26,743 nt of DNA from the NCBI GenBank assembly GCA_905178155.1, contig CAJINV010000002.1, positions 3,801,183 to 3,827,925 of the forward strand. The letters are read 5' to 3'. The position numbers were made by a program, and so were the translations under genes. Shown here piece by piece: positions 18,401-25,954 of this stretch. The notes under the pieces were generated by a model. The model made no database searches and was not told where the DNA came from. It worked only from the letters and a program-made list of their open reading frames with translations. How positions within the stretch are numbered: the stretch's first letter is position 1; each line of letters opens with the position of its first letter. Source of the DNA: Amoebophrya sp. A120. Lineage: Eukaryota > Sar > Dinophyceae > Syndiniales > Amoebophryaceae.

Positions 18401-20866
18401 ATGCAAGACAAAAAGCTTTCACTTGGAAAAATTTGCATTACAAACTTCTGCAAATTCCGGGGTGGGGGCATTTTTCACTGTAATAGTGTGCGCACACGGT
18501 GGCGTATCCGGTGGCAGATCTGACCAACGTGACGAGCTTTTGGTACCACGAGTGCGTGCTGCTCTCTACGAGCACGACGAGCACTACCAGCACGACTAGC
18601 ACTTCCACGACCGGCACCATTGCACCGCAAGTGCGCGCGTTCGAGATGGGGATACAGACGAGCAACGAAAATGGTTCGGATTTGGACGTATCAAATGCAA
18701 ATATGTATGGGTCTGGAAAGTTGCAACTTGTAATGCTGGTCTTGCATTCCTGTGAAATCTGTGTTGCATGACCAACACAAGTGGCAGCCTCGCACGTCAT
18801 ACAAAAACGCAAGTTCTCATGCGGAGTTCGTATGATAAAGCGTTGCGCAGACTTGTCATGCTTTCCTGCATGAGGAAGTGTTTTCATCATGCACATTTTA
18901 TCGTCACAAATTTCCAGACCCAGACATATTTGCAATGCATAGGACGCTATCACGAGCGACGCGCATTTCAAAGCCGCAATTGCAAAGGGCTTGGCGGGCT
19001 GGTTTGCCGCGGGCGGGGGCCAGGACGCGAGCAGCTTCGAAACCACGGAATTTCAGGACAGTTTGACGATAACGAAGAAAACATTTTCATCAAGTGCCGC
19101 AGCAGCAGCGTCGACGCTCCTGGACGGGGGCATGATGAAACACAACCATTCCGCCGGTGAAGATCTTCGCGCTACTAGTTTTCTGGAAGAAGTAGAAGTA
19201 GAACAGCGACTGCTGGACGACCACAACGAGAGCAGTGAGAGCAAAGTACTGCCTTCGAAAAGAACCGCCAATCGTCAACTACATGCAAGTATCGAATGCA
19301 AATATCCACCCTGGACGTCGTCTGGAAGGATGCAAGGTTTGTCATGCACATTTTGCATGACTCCTGACGTCTGTGATGCATGCCCTAGCATCACATTTGT
19401 GGAGGCTTCCTGATGCCTATTTACCGTATGAGAAATGCCGTCTCGCCGTGGCAAAAACGGGACCGCTTTTGCTGTTCATGCAGTACAGATTCTTGTAGTA
19501 TCCAGATGCAGCATCACAAGTTACGTCCTGCCAGACCCAGACATATTTGCAATGCATAGCAAGTAAAGAAAAACAACACCTTGTCCGCAGGTCGACATCA
19601 TCGGTGCCAGCTCCTGCTTTCGGAAATAGTAAACTGCGAATGGTTGACCTGCAACAGAAAACAGCTTTATCCAAAGCGGCGAGGCGGAAAAAAAGCGGTG
19701 CAGGTGTGGTCCTCGATATTTCCTTCACAGTCTATCCAACTTCCTTAACCGAGGCGGCGGCATTGAACAGCGCGTGGCCGTCCGCGCCCGTTGGCGGTGC
19801 GCCACCGGCGGTTATGACGGAGGGCAACATGAACGGCGGCGCGGCTGCCTTCGACTCGCTGGTGTCCAATTTGAGCACTGAAATCACGAGTAGCTACGAT
19901 GCCGCGCTCAGTGCGAGCACGGCAACGGACGTTACTAGCGGTATTTCTTCTATGGGGGTGTCAGGATCGAAATCGACAAAATCGAAAAATTTGCAATGCA
20001 TAAAATGTAGGGCACGCAATGCCTGTGTTGGGGAGCAGGCAAATGAGACCGATTGCGAGCCTGTTTAGGGGAGGGCGATGCGCTGCCAGAGTAGCATGAC
20101 AGGAGCAGTGTTCTTTGCCCAAACAGCATGACAGACTGGAATTTGGTGCTCCCGAAATTTGCCATGCGCCACTTGGAAACTGAGGCTCCAACCGGTATCG
20201 ATTTTATGCATCACAAATTATTTCGATTTTGTTGATTTCGATCCTGACAGTTCCATATCTTCTCAAGACGCGGCCGCGGTGGGAGCCAGTACTGAAACCC
20301 AAGGTGGCGCAACGTCGAGTAGTAGTGCTGGTGCGGTCGATGCTGGTGAAGATGAGAAAGCTGGCGCAAACAATGCCACTTCTGCGGGAGACGAGACAAA
20401 CGCAGCGAAGGGAATTTCCATGGTGACCCTGCTCTACCTCGCTATCGGCTTCGTGGTTTTCATCATTGTTACGGGCGTCGCCCTCGCTTTGTTCTCCGGC
20501 GAAGATGCCTCAGCCGAAGTAGCGGCTGCGGGCCCAACGGTTGGAGCTGCTCCTGGTGCACGACCAAGCGCCTCAGGTCGTCCGCCGCTCGGGAGTACTA
20601 GTGCAGCGAAAGCAAAGCAAAAGAGTACAACTCCGGTAGCAGAAGTAAAACAAACAGAACTGGCGCCGGATCAACATTCACCTGCGGATCAAGGAGAAAC
20701 TCCCGAGGGGGCTGCTACAGGTACTCCTGCAGAGGCGGATGGTGCAGCTGCTCCTGGAACAGTAGGAACTACTCCTAGCGGCGAAGGACAAGAGAACGGA
20801 GCTGCGGGAGGACAAGAGACTGGAACAGTTGTAGAGGCTGGAGCTGCGGAAGGACAGGAACAGTAG
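12435..20866 (+). CDS. Single-pass surface protein with discoidin-like and Cys-rich modules, 16 exons
   Basis: A hydrophobic N terminus (core KGLLLLVMCC) is a probable signal peptide. Residues ~40-340 are low complexity with a Gln run. A discoidin (F5/8 type C)-like domain spans ~345-560: CPWLQIDLG at 354-362 and ISRVEL at the start, then SGYRYVVVDLPG at 526-537 and LSVSMVKVFG. Two Cys-rich modules of the form C-x2-W/W-x2-C-G...C-x2-C...CC...C span ~580-750. A Ser/Thr stretch follows. The region LDISFTVYP... (~930-1050) could be SEA-like (weak). One membrane segment lies at 1109-1133, then an acidic Gly/Ala/Thr tail. Exons: 12435-13452, 13617-14095, 15116-15176, 15454-15653, 15930-15986, 16137-16266, 16538-16599, 16916-16955, 17270-17310, 17544-17594, 17810-17864, 18129-18173, 18491-18688, 18947-19289, 19564-19950, 20263-20866. 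Total 3771 nt, 1256 aa. The link between exons 1 and 2 is the weakest point. Ligand-binding role is inferred. Confidence 0.75.
13453..13616 (+). other. Probable conventional GT-AG intron of gene 2
   Basis: Exon 1 meets a stop at 13464-13466, and the discoidin exon has no in-frame ATG upstream before a stop at 13523-13525. A GT (13453) and an AG (13615-13616) are both in phase 1 and join ACA-G to GT-ATC (MATG-IFRTTT). Unlike the other introns here, this span has no terminal inverted repeat or 5-bp duplication, only AGGT at both edges. If wrong, exon 1 would be a separate secreted-protein gene of 343 aa. Confidence 0.5.
14096..15110. mobile_element. Introner 23, family F2, with nested insert
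   Basis: Ends TATCCTATGTAAAAACATCC and GGGGACGTTTTTACTTAGGATA are F2. Flanks GTCCA and GCCCA differ at one base. Splicing gives SGDGP-DRFVADTGS. It is 1015 bp, against 279-324 bp for other F2 members, because of the insert at 14360-15082. Confidence 0.86.
14360..15082. mobile_element. Insert nested in introner 23
   Basis: A 723-bp GC-rich block interrupts the right arm of the F2 introner. It is bracketed by TGGTATG (14353-14359 and 15083-15089), a possible 7-bp target duplication. Its left end TAGTGAGGTC is the exact complement of GACCTCACTA at 15051-15060. Inside are repeated GGGGCGCCC/GGGCGC blocks, the pair ATGCTATGGG (14821) and CCCATAGCAT (14880), and CGCCATACCG (14954) with CGGTATGGCG (14986). 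Open frames cross it on both strands, but none looks like a protein I know. Confidence 0.65.
15177..15448. mobile_element. Introner 24, family F1
   Basis: Left TATCCACTGCAAATACGTCT, right TCTACTTTGCAATGCATA. Flanking repeat AAACG is exact. Splicing gives VTCRN-ATTDHLSGY, joining the two halves of the discoidin-like domain. Confidence 0.9.
15654..15924. mobile_element. Introner 25, family F1
   Basis: Left TATGAAATGCAAATATGTCC, right CATATTTGCAATGCATA. Flanking repeat GCTGC is exact. Splicing gives SACHGC-GARTKECW. Confidence 0.9.
15987..16131. mobile_element. Introner 26, family F3 (shortest here)
   Basis: 145 bp. Left TATTCTGTGCAAAAGTATCG, right GCGATACTTTTGCAGTTCATA. Flanks CCAAG and ACAAG. 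Splicing gives KSSSAAK-EWCAAC, inside Cys-rich module 1. Confidence 0.9.
16267..16532. mobile_element. Introner 27, family F1
   Basis: Left TATGAACTGCAAATATCCCT, right AGAAATATTTGCAGTTGATA. Flanks AGATC and AGACC. Splicing gives VMNQD-PNPERFF. Confidence 0.87.
16600..16910. mobile_element. Introner 28, family F4
   Basis: Left TATCGTAAGGGAAAATCCTT, right GGGGATTTTTCATTTTGATG, so the terminal ATA is now ATG. Flanks ACGGT and TCGGT. Splicing gives QQSSYG-ACVVFPFP. An internal repeat near 16645-16690 is also found inverted at 17180-17225 in introner 29. Confidence 0.86.
16956..17264. mobile_element. Introner 29, family F4
   Basis: Left TATCAAGAAGAAAAATCCCC, right GGGTTTTTTCCTTTTGATA. Flanking repeat TCTGA is exact. 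Splicing gives QPDDL-IRPDDTC. Introners 28 and 29 are separated by only a 40-bp exon; their interiors are partly alike in inverted orientation. Confidence 0.9.
17311..17538. mobile_element. Introner 30, family F9
   Basis: Left TATGAGACGATTGCGCAACC then CCACCCTCCCTCTCATTTGT; right ACAAATGAGGGAGGGTTGTG then GTCTCTCATA. Flanks GTTGG and GATGG. Splicing gives SPNNGW-SSLDTKSCECW. Confidence 0.86.
17595..17804. mobile_element. Introner 31, family F5
   Basis: Left TATGCAAGAAAAAAACTGTG then TAAGTGTAA; right TTACACTTACACAGTTTTTT then TCCTGGATA. Flanking repeat AAAAG is exact. Splicing gives HTCGEK-SGKCSKC, inside Cys-rich module 2. Confidence 0.9.
17865..18123. mobile_element. Introner 32, family F1
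   Basis: Left TATGCATTGCAAATATGTCT, right GAGAGGTATTTGCATTTGATA. Flanks CGAGG and CGAAG. Splicing gives SEHYE-GACCKKDD. Confidence 0.88.
18174..18485. mobile_element. Introner 33, family F6
   Basis: Left TATTACAATGAAAAATGCCC then CCACCGCCCCCGAA; right TTCCGGGGTGGGGGCATTTT then TCACTGTAATA. Flanking repeat GTGTG is exact. Splicing gives NAAEC-AHTVAYP. Confidence 0.9.
18689..18941. mobile_element. Introner 34, family F1
   Basis: Left TATCAAATGCAAATATGTAT, right AGACATATTTGCAATGCATA. Flanking repeat GGACG is exact. Splicing gives GSDLD-AITSDAHF. Confidence 0.9.
19290..19558. mobile_element. Introner 35, family F1
   Basis: Left TATCGAATGCAAATATCCAC, right AGACATATTTGCAATGCATA. Flanking repeat GCAAG is exact. 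Splicing gives RQLHA-SKEKQHLV. Confidence 0.9.
19951..20257. mobile_element. Introner 36, family F10
   Basis: Left TATGGGGGTGTCAGGATCGA then AATCGACAAAATCGAAA; right TTTCGATTTTGTTGATTTCG then ATCCTGACAGTTCCATA. The arms are nearly identical over about 25 bp, suggesting a recent copy. Flanking repeat TCTTC is exact. Splicing gives TSGIS-SQDAAAVG, just before the membrane segment. Confidence 0.92.
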
Positions 20867-20867
20867 G

Positions 20868-20966
20868 GTGCCCGAAGGACAAGAGACTGGAGGTGCGGAA
20901 ACAGAGAAAAAAACAGACGCGGAGCCACTTCAGGAGACGCAAGATAGTGCAGCGACTACCTCGTAG
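20868..20966 (+). pseudogene. Frameshifted continuation of the gene 2 tail
   Basis: Directly after the gene 2 stop (20864-20866), the +1 frame reads VPEGQETGGAETEKKTDAEP and continues to a stop at 20964-20966. It has the same Gly/Glu/Gln/Thr-rich composition and the same EGQETG repeat as the tail upstream. This suggests a recent 1-nt frameshift that shortened the tail, a sequencing error, or an unseen small intron. Confidence 0.5.
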
Positions 20967-21335
20967 AACAATGGTGCCAGGAGCATAATTCAATAAAGCA
21001 CGAATGCGTCGTGGTCATTATTTGGAAATCCGAGCTGGTTCATTTTGTTGTTACTTCATCTCTACTTAGGCCCCACGACGAGGCGGCATTGATGCTGCTA
21101 CAGCAGGAATCGAAAGGGCCGAGATTTTGGCCGGGGCGCTCATCAAATATAACAAGTGGCACCACCCCCACGCGTTCTTTGTTGTGGTCCGCTTGGCAAC
21201 ATCCGTGCACAGGCCGCTCCTTCGGGATGATCCGTTTTTTTTCTTGATAGTAGAGAGAAGCTCGCTGTAGAGGTTTCCTCCTCCCCCTGTACGCAAGTAG
21301 AGGAGGGGCGGGAGAAATTCTAGTCAACACCGTAA
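20967..21335. other. Intergenic region, gene 2 to duplicated locus
   Basis: I see no introner ends, RNA gene or convincing coding sequence. It must contain the gene 2 3' UTR and part of the gene 3 promoter region. Confidence 0.45.
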
Positions 21336-21497
21336 CTTCCTTCCACCTCCAAGTCGTTTGCGTAGAACAGCCTTCAGCTCACTTTTACTGAAGTAAGACC
21401 TCCACAGCGCACCAGTGCAGATTCGATTTCTGTAACTACGTATTCTAACTCAGCAGTACACTACTTGCTGCTCTCCGCTTTTATTCTTTGCAAAAAA
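21336..21497 (+). promoter_or_regulatory. Conserved 5' flank of gene 3
   Basis: Strongly similar to 25141-25265 upstream of gene 4, including CTTCCTTCCACCTCCAAGT, GTTTGCGTAGAACAGCC, and a small inverted repeat CTTCAG...CTGAAG (21372-21377, 21388-21393). It ends TTTGCAAAAAAATGG at the start codon. Its preservation while the coding middle diverges suggests promoter or 5' UTR function, but no known element is recognised. Confidence 0.5.
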
Positions 21498-22463
21498 ATG
21501 GTTCGCGCTTCCAGCCTGGTTCTCGTGCTGCAGGCTTTTATGAAATGCAAAAATGTCTGCGTCTGGAAGAATCCGAAATTTGTTATGCTGTTTTTGCATG
21601 ACACAGAATGTCTGTCATGGAAGCCCTAGCATCACAGATTTTCAGAGGCCTCCCTGATGCCTATTCCGCATGACAAATGCCCTCCACCACGCGTAGCACA
21701 AACCGGACTCCTCTTGCTGGTCATGCAAGACAAAATTTTTTAGAGTCCAAAGTTAGCATCACAAGTTCCAACCTTCCAGACCCAGACATTTTTGCAATCC
21801 ATGGCTTTGTCTCTGCAACAAGAAGTGCAGAATGTGTTCGGACTGCGTTTGCAGGCACGTGCACGTGCTCGCTCGGCTTCCCCGACCTACGGTCGCCGCC
21901 TGCCGCTCCTGAACACACGCGACGATCATGCCCGACCGTCGCGTTCCGGAACCCCTCCGGCCGCCGGGGCAGTAGCCACTCACAATGCTGCCCCCGCCGG
22001 TCCGTCTGCGGTTCTAGTAGGTCCGCAATCCTGCTTGAAGGGTGCTGCTCGTACTCCGGCCCGCGCCATTCCCCATGAGCCCCGCCGCGTGTGTTTGCCC
22101 CCGCCTGGAGCGAAACCTGAAGTGAGAGAGGTTGACATAGCGGTGACAGGGAGGTTCGTAACGGCAGACCCAAATTGGGAAGAATTGGAAGACGTCGAAG
22201 GAAGTTGTCCCGACCCAGATTCATCTTTCGCCTCTCTGCATAACGATTTGAACGTGGCAGCAACAAATGCAGCAACAAATGCTTCTCGGGCTCAGACTCG
22301 GGCGGAGATTCTGGCTCAGACAACTGCGGCTCAGGCTCCGGAGCAGATTTCGATGGGGCAACGCTGTTCGAGGCGCTGCAGTTCTCGGTGCTCTGCGTGC
22401 CGCCATTCTCGGTGCGGTGCGTGCTTAGGATCGGGGTCTACCGCAATTGCCGCTTACGGATAG
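21498..22463 (+). CDS. Small secreted Cys-rich protein, copy A, 2 exons
   Basis: Exons 21498-21538 and 21809-22463 (one 5-bp copy kept) give 231 aa. The N terminus MVRASSLVLVLQALSLQQEV is hydrophobic and fits a signal peptide. The middle is Ala/Arg/Pro-rich and low complexity. The C terminus has repeated Cys pairs (CSRRCSSRCSACRHSRCGAC) and ends in AAYG. Start and end match gene 4, while the middle has diverged with length change. No family is recognised. A secreted effector or surface-coat protein is an inference from the signal peptide, cysteines and rapid divergence of the middle. Confidence 0.75.
21539..21803. mobile_element. Introner 37, family F1, absent from the paralogue
   Basis: Left TATGAAATGCAAAAATGTCT, right AGACATTTTTGCAATCCATG (last base changed from A). 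Flanking repeat GCTTT is exact. Gene 4 reads straight through the same place (CTGCAGGCTCTGTCTCTGCA at about 25296), so the unoccupied site is visible in the same window. Splicing gives VLQA-LSLQQEV, as in gene 4. Confidence 0.95.
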
Positions 22464-22680
22464 GCCACTTGGGAATTTTCTGAATCTTGGAAACAGATTT
22501 GGCATGTGTCGATATAAATCTGATGCGAAGCAGCTCCGTGAAGGCTTTATTCAAGCGCGTCATTGCAAAAATCTCCAAATTATCCGTCGTGCTGATGAGC
22601 TCACACGGATCGGAATCAGTCGTGTTTTGCAATGCGAAGTCTTATCGGGTCGTTTGGTGCCGCAGAAAGCTAGCAGCATG

Positions 22681-22736
22681 CCACGCGTCGCTTGCGCTGT
22701 GAATCAAGAATTCACAGAGCAAGCGACAGCACGTGG
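22681..22736. repeat. Hairpin downstream of gene 3
   Basis: Arms CCACGCGTCGCTTGCGCTGT(GAAT) and (ATTC)ACAGAGCAAGCGACAGCACGTGG pair with a few mismatches. The same structure, better paired, lies at the same place after gene 4 (25955-26016). Possibly a 3' UTR or termination structure, or a remnant of a small inverted-repeat element. Confidence 0.65.
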
Positions 22737-22835
22737 GGCACTCATTATTTGAAAGTCTCGCATGCAACAGGGAACAAACTCAGGGTTTGGGAATAAATTG
22801 CGCAAGAAATAAGTACGAGACACTGAGTTCTTACA

Positions 22836-23084
22836 CATGCTTACTTGTGGTCCTTTACCAATTGTGCTATGCAAGAGAATGATCGTCATGGCCGATAAAA
22901 ACTTGGTCCTTTGTTTTGGAAAATTCCCACTTGGCGCTGTCATGCCGTCACTTTTGGCGGACTCTCTTGTGCGGGCGCGGCTGTTGGAGGTTGTATTACG
23001 GGACCAGCCCAGATTCCTGTTGGTGTTGTCGGAGCAGCCAGCTTTCTTACCGGCATGGCCCGTCTTAAATGCCTAGAACAATAG
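22836..23084 (+). pseudogene. Broken counterpart of the second reading frame (copy A)
   Basis: The frame matching 26078-26362 is recognisable here. It has LWSFTN, then FWKIPTWRC, then a Gly/Ala-rich hydrophobic stretch (GGLSCAGAAVGGCITGPAQ), ending at a stop at 23082-23084. It has no ATG and an in-frame TAA at 22896-22898. Either it is a decayed gene copy or the similarity is non-coding. A shifted frame from ATG 22837 encodes 79 aa, but that frame is truncated in copy B. Confidence 0.35.
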
Positions 23085-23566
23085 ATACACTTCTACTTCT
23101 TCGACGGTGATTGCGCACTTTTGCAGCTCATATGAATATGATACGGACACCAGAATGAAGGAAAGGAAGTTCTCGAGCTCGATGTAAGTTTTACTTTTAC
23201 TTCGAAACAAACAAGTATTTAATATAATAAAACAAGTATTTCATGGGTTCTTTCCAGCAGGCCGTATTTATTTTTAAAGCAAGTTGTACACTACCGGTAG
23301 CAGTGACTAAGCATTTTTTCAAGTAGCTTCTTTGCGTAGAGGGATTTTTATTGAAATAGCGCTAAAGAAAAAAGGTGAGTAATCGCGTTTCCACCTTGCC
23401 GCATGTCTACAAACAAACAAACAAGCATTTCATAAAAAAACAAGTATTCAAAACTAGAATACATCTCACGGAAAAAAAAGGCCCCGTCTTCGGGCGTGAT
23501 ATTTCCGCGCGGCCTACAGGGGCACTTTAAGTATTTATCACCGGAAACTGAGGAAACTGATGCTTT
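23085..23566. other. AT-rich stretch unique to copy A
   Basis: Repeats of AAACAAACAAGTATTT type occur at 23205-23260 and 23410-23450. From 23436 a frame without ATG stays open (ending KYLSPETEETDA) up to introner 38 and would continue into DALLTAVCSGVTKEC after its removal. It could be a terminal exon of an unrecognised gene; the evidence is thin. Confidence 0.3.
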
Positions 23567-23889
23567 TATTGAGAGGAAAAATCCCCCTTCCCCATTATTG
23601 AAAAGGTATGCTTCCGAAAATTTGCGTTGCTGATTTGAGACCACAAATCACGTCTGTCTTGCAAGAAGACAAGCGCAGAGGTTTCCGCGCCAATATGGAT
23701 GCGATTTGGCATGCTCTTGGGCCTAGGCGACAACCGTTTCTAGTGCTAAACAACTAGACCCAAACTCCCCTACCTAGGCTGAGGATCTGGCTGCGATGCC
23801 TTACTGCAATACAGCGCGCATTTGTGTACGGAAATCCAGCGTCAGAGGCTTCGCGTCGATATGGGGAGGGCGGGTTTTTCCTTATGATA
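23567..23889. mobile_element. Introner-type element 38, family F4, absent from copy B
   Basis: Left TATTGAGAGGAAAAATCCCC then CTTCCCCAT; right ATATGGGGAGGGCGGGTTTT then TCCTTATGATA. Flanking repeat GCTTT (23562-23566, 23890-23894) is exact. Copy B has the empty site GATGCTTTGCTGACTGC at 26566-26582. It lies outside any gene I can support, so it is either in an unrecognised transcript or a non-intronic insertion. Confidence 0.88.
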
Positions 23890-24174
23890 GCTTTGCTGAC
23901 TGCTGTATGCTCGGGCGTGACCAAAGAATGCACTCCGCCGTCCGTAGTTTTTGAAAATTAAAATTTTGAGTTATGTATTAGCTGCGCTTTATTCTTTCCT
24001 AAGGACATTCTAAAGCGACAGCTCCGAACAGAGTACAACATCCATCAAGTGCGGCGCTTTTGCTTTGTATTTAATACGTGTGTTGTATTTATACGCGGCA
24101 GAAGATCACGATAGCACCACCTCCGACGACGAGCTCTAGCCCCATGTCGGGGACCAGTAGAGCTGCTAGTAGGA
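23890..24174. other. Conserved 3' block and flank of copy A
   Basis: Positions 23895-23945 match 26574-26624 with one difference (CCG/CCA, silent in the frame LLTAVCSGVTKECTPPSVV). In copy A this frame stops at 23958. Beyond about 24020 nothing is recognised. Confidence 0.4.
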
Positions 24175-25140
24175 TTATACTAGTTCGGTTTTGTGAAAAA
24201 AAGTACACTGCTCCTGCAAGCACAGGCAGCGGCATCCGCTAGAGTGCAGGATGCACGATGAAAGTGGAATCAGGGTTGTAGCCCGCCACAGCCATCGAAA
24301 GACCGTTGGAAAATCAAAAATCAACACGACGCTACTAGTAGCGAAGACACATTGAAAGATGCTGCCACCAGAAACATGTTGGAACAGAGCCCGCCTCCAG
24401 AGCGCATTAAGTGGGCCGCCCGCCCCAGTCAGGGAGGCCCGGGCAATCCCTCCAGGATCCGTGTTCACTTCTTGAGACGTTCGTCGTTGTTGCAAAGCGA
24501 ATGCGGACGGTAGTTCTGCACACTCTTGCTCGTCACTTGTAATGCACTCCTGGATCCGAGCAAAGTCTATCCGTTGTAAATCGATCATACGAGGAAGCAC
24601 GCGCCTTGGTATGGAGTGAGGTCGTATTCTGGAAAAATCGAAGAACACGCTTCAAGGTCGGTCGTTGGTAGTCGCGATACATGATCTTGATAGAAGTGTT
24701 GTGGAATTTAATTGTCTCCCGTGGAGCTTATGCAATGAGAGGACGCCAGAAGATCCAGGTCGGTTTGTCATCCCCCGAAGAAGATGTCGGCTTTTGTATT
24801 AAGTAGTGCTGTCCGTAGTTTCAAAATATGATGCAGAAGATCATCTTCACGGAAAAAATTATGTTGACAGAAGTCGAAAGATCCACCTCTTGAAAATTTT
24901 TCCGTTCCATCTACCATTACCAGAAAACCCCCCAAATCTTCTCCTCGTAGTCCGGTAATACGTCGGCAAAGGAAAACCTTTTCTCATCTTCAAAAAAGCA
25001 ACAGCTTAGCATCTCAGTATTAAAACATCGCAAACAGAAGTCGCAGTATAGAAAAAAAACGCGTGATATAATCATCGCCACCAACAACTACTTCGAAGTC
25101 AGTACTTAATCAAGTAGCTTTAACTTCCTGTTGAAAACTC
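24175..25140. other. Spacer between duplicated copies
   Basis: No introner ends, no similarity to the rest of the window that I can see, and no RNA gene. A minus-strand frame of 157 codons (24648-24175) exists but has no recognisable domain, signal or paralogue, and I do not call it a gene. Confidence 0.4.
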
Positions 25141-25265
25141 CTTCCTTCCACCTCCAAGTTGTTTGCGTAGAACAGCCTTCAGCTCACTTTTACTGAAGAC
25201 CCCCACAGCGCAGTCCAGATTTGATTGCAACTACGTATTCTAACTCAGCTTTTCTTTGCAAAAAA
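25141..25265 (+). promoter_or_regulatory. Conserved 5' flank of gene 4
   Basis: Matches 21336-21497 with small deletions and keeps the CTTCAG...CTGAAG inverted repeat (25177-25182, 25193-25198) and the A-run before ATG. Confidence 0.5.
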
Positions 25266-25763
25266 ATGGTTCGCGCTTCCAGCCTGGTTCTCGTGCTGCA
25301 GGCTCTGTCTCTGCAACAGGAAGTGCAGAATGTTTTGGGGCTTCGTTTGCAGATGGGACCTAGTTCATCTCCGCTCCTCGTCGTAGACGAAAATGGTGAC
25401 CTGCACCCGCCCACCGGAGCGTCGTCGTCTTCCGGCGGAACAACGCCACCGGCCGCCGTGGCAGTAACGAATCACACTCCTCCTCCTGCTGAGGCGTCCG
25501 GTTCTCTGGCTGATGGGCCCAGTGCCGCTGCCTCTAGCGCTCGCCGGAAAAGTCTTCCTCCGAGCATGCCCGTGATTCGTGAAGACGGTTCCTTTCATGT
25601 TCCGGCTCCTGGTTCTTTTCATGCTCCGGCTCCTGCTTCGGCGCCCCCTCAGATGTCGATGGAGGCAGGCCCGTCTCGGTGCCGTCAATGTTTGCAAGGC
25701 TGCAGGTCTCGGTGCTGTGCGTGCTTGCAGTCGCCCAAAATAGCGGTTGGCGCTTACGGATAG
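25266..25763 (+). CDS. Small secreted Cys-rich protein, copy B, intronless
   Basis: 165 aa in one exon. The first 29 residues are nearly identical to gene 3 (MVRASSLVLVLQALSLQQEV), a likely signal peptide. The middle is Ser/Pro/Ala-rich with short repeats (SFHVPAPGSFHAPAPAS). The C terminus is Cys-rich (SRCRQCLQGCRSRCCACLQ) and ends GAYG. The start is the ATG aligned with gene 3; an upstream in-frame non-ATG extension lies in the conserved flank and is not used. Function unknown; secreted effector or coat protein is inferred. Confidence 0.75.
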   Translation: MVRASSLVLVLQALSLQQEVQNVLGLRLQMGPSSSPLLVVDENGDLHPPTGASSSSGGTTPPAAVAVTNHTPPPAEASGSLADGPSAAASSARRKSLPPSMPVIREDGSFHVPAPGSFHAPAPASAPPQMSMEAGPSRCRQCLQGCRSRCCACLQSPKIAVGAYG

Positions 25764-25954
25764 GCCAGTTGGGAATTTTCTGAGTCGTGGAACCTCGTGG
25801 AAACAGATTTCTTGGCATGTGTCGGAATAGATCTGATGCGAAGCACCGTGAAGGCTTTGAAGCGTGTCGTTGCAATGCTCAGATTCGTTGAGCTGATGAG
25901 CTCACTCGGATCAGAAATTAGTTCTACCGGGTTTGGTGCCCCAGAAAGCTAGCA

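Larger units (their letters stand above)
21336..23960 (+). repeat. Tandem duplication, copy A
   Basis: Blocks shared with copy B (25141-26640) occur in the same order. These are the 5' flank (21336-21500), the ends of the secreted-protein gene, the 3' flank with a hairpin (22440-22760), the second reading frame (22836-23084), and a 3' block (23895-23945). Copy A is longer because it holds introners 37 and 38 and about 450 bp of unmatched AT-rich DNA at 23090-23560. Confidence 0.85.

Noticed and set aside
24175-24648. Minus-strand frame of 157 codons
   Set aside because: No recognisable domain, signal peptide or paralogue, and no introner-style exon joins; length alone is weak evidence.
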